Positions 62,801 through 64,000 of a stretch of DNA of 64,000 bases are shown one piece after another. A program made the translations under genes and the position numbers. Source of the DNA: Drosophila pseudoobscura (Eukaryota; Arthropoda; Insecta; Diptera; Drosophilidae); the NCBI RefSeq assembly GCF_009870125.1, contig NC_046680.1:17503501-17567500 (forward strand), read 5' to 3'. The first letter of the stretch is position 1, and every line of letters starts with the position of its first letter. The notes under the pieces were generated by a model. The model was not told the DNA's origin and ran no database searches. It saw only the letters and a list, made by a program, of their open reading frames with translations.

Positions 62801-64000
62801 AAATCTGGTCTAATTGTGAGGACGACATCATCGGAGGAGTACACTTCATATTTCGACCAAGACGACGACCACCCACTAATTGAGCCATAGATTAAATGTG
62901 AGCCACAGAGCGAGACCACAGGAGGAACTTTGCCATGAATCAATGCCCGAATGAATCACGGTCTGGATTCGGATTCCGATTTGGCTGTGACTGTGACTGT
63001 GGATCCCACTGAAACGTAACAGGTTTTTACGTGCTTTACGTGACCATACAAAGTTGTGAAGAAACTCCCATAAACTGCCACAACAATCCCTCCCCGCCCC
63101 AACCAACACCCAGGAGTCTACGGGCCCTGCTGTCGGCCTATATCAAATAATTACCGGAACTTAAACGTATAACCAACAGTTTCCGTGGCGGGGAACTGCG
63201 ACTGCCTGGGCAGGTGGATGCCGTGCCTCCCCTCCAGCAGGGCCCAGGGGGGCCTGCATACATGTCCGTTTATAATAATTCACATGCAATGAAAATGTCA
63301 ATAATTGTTGTTCCCGTGGCCTGGACGAAATTTATGTTCACAAATAATTTTACATTTAAAGCCACGTTTCCGAATCATTGGAAAAGTTTTCAGTTGCTTT
63401 TTTATGCCACATATGACACAGAGATATACATAAATAAATATATATATATTTATAGTTTATTTAGTGAATGGCTGCGTGGGAATTCTTTTGGCTGGGGATG
63501 GGGATGGGGATTGGCAAATTATGCAAATGTCTGGGCCATTAGCATAAAGTGATTTTGATGAGGCACCCACCAAAAGTGGACTTTATGCTTCGCTACACTG
63601 CTGCCCGCTCTGGACACTGATTAGGGTTATGGTCTAGAGTGGATTCACAACCCCCCCCCACCCAACTGTCCGTTCCAGCCACCGTCCACCGGTGTTTTGG
63701 CCAAACAGTTTTCATGGTCAACATGGACCTTCTCTTCGAACGACTCCTTTTTCGCTCTCGTATTCAGCAACTTGCTTTTCCCTGGCGTATAAGAGTACGG
63801 TTGCCGCTGCTTCGGCGATAGAAGAGTGCTATGGAGCATCTAAGGGTTTGAGTGTAACTTTTGTTTGGGCCTAGAGTCCGTGACGTCAGGGCCCAATGGA
63901 GGGCATCCTCGTGCTGAAACGAAACAGGGCTCGTTCCCTTGTTCCCTGGCCAAAAGGATAACATGACAAACTAGTTACGTGCATAAATTATATTTATTAT

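Larger units (their letters stand above)
47850..64000. other. 16-kb stretch without a recognisable gene
   Basis: No frame shows protein-family similarity or exon chains. It is AT-rich spacer interrupted by microsatellites: GGCAGT repeats 49002-49043, (GT)n 53679-53703, (CA)n 56791-56816, (TC)n 59634-59653, (CA)n 60729-60748, (GA)n 61441-61469 and TTCCACATCCA repeats 62031-62080. It could be an intergenic regulatory domain or a long intron of a gene beginning right of the window. Two possible minor features, a micro-exon (49114-49171) and a short frame (48705-48941), are discussed among the findings. Confidence 0.5.

Noticed and set aside
62696-62890. 64-residue frame ending in an acidic stretch
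   Set aside because: No start context, no splice partners and no recognisable similarity; chance is likely.

Overview
The window reads as genomic DNA from a fly of the genus Drosophila. The proteins are close to those of D. melanogaster, exons are separated by short introns of about 60-80 bases with GTRAGT donors and pyrimidine-CAG acceptors, and the long introns are rich in microsatellites. The local gene set (PGRP-SC2, a LAPTM4-type gene, germ cell-less, stambha A) recalls the 44-45 region of D. melanogaster 2R (Muller element C). subito, which I remember mapping elsewhere on that arm (54E), sits in the middle. This mixture, plus the microsatellite load, suggests a non-melanogaster species, perhaps of the obscura group. 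The species call is inference.

Layout. PGRP-SC2 (+, 121-675) lies at the left edge with its own TATA box. A four-exon LAPTM4/5-type lysosomal membrane protein gene (-, 1949-6477) holds an intronless BTB/BACK gene (-, 3362-4735) in its first intron. subito, a kinesin-6 gene (-, 7963-10022), is intact and lies between two blocks of the same AT-rich repeat in opposite orientations (about 7155-7626 and 10372-11333). germ cell-less (+, 13867-15731) converges on a small MST-HMG-box sperm-chromatin-type gene (-, 16333-16758), and the two share a poly(A) hexamer region. stambha A/rolling blackout, the EFR3 homologue (-, 17001-21613, eight coding exons), is followed head to head by a long gene on + (5' UTR from about 23.5 kb, CDS 33763-47489, eight coding exons). 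That gene encodes a 1335-residue, largely disordered protein with an N-terminal RVSF motif.

From about 47.85 kb to the right edge (16 kb) I see no convincing coding exon, only AT-rich spacer and microsatellites. The genes do not form a pathway. They include gut immunity (PGRP-SC2), lysosomal membrane (LAPTM4), spindle midzone and meiosis (sub), germ-cell specification (gcl), sperm chromatin (HMG) and plasma-membrane phosphoinositide signalling (stmA).

The most interesting structural signal is at 6.85-11.35 kb. It contains a 300-bp element with inverted ends, a repeat family in tandem and inverted copies around subito, and a perfect 38-bp palindrome flanked by 7-bp direct repeats. Splice junctions were assigned by eye from GT/AG, reading-frame phase and protein continuity. 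Homologues were identified from memory of protein families, with no database search.
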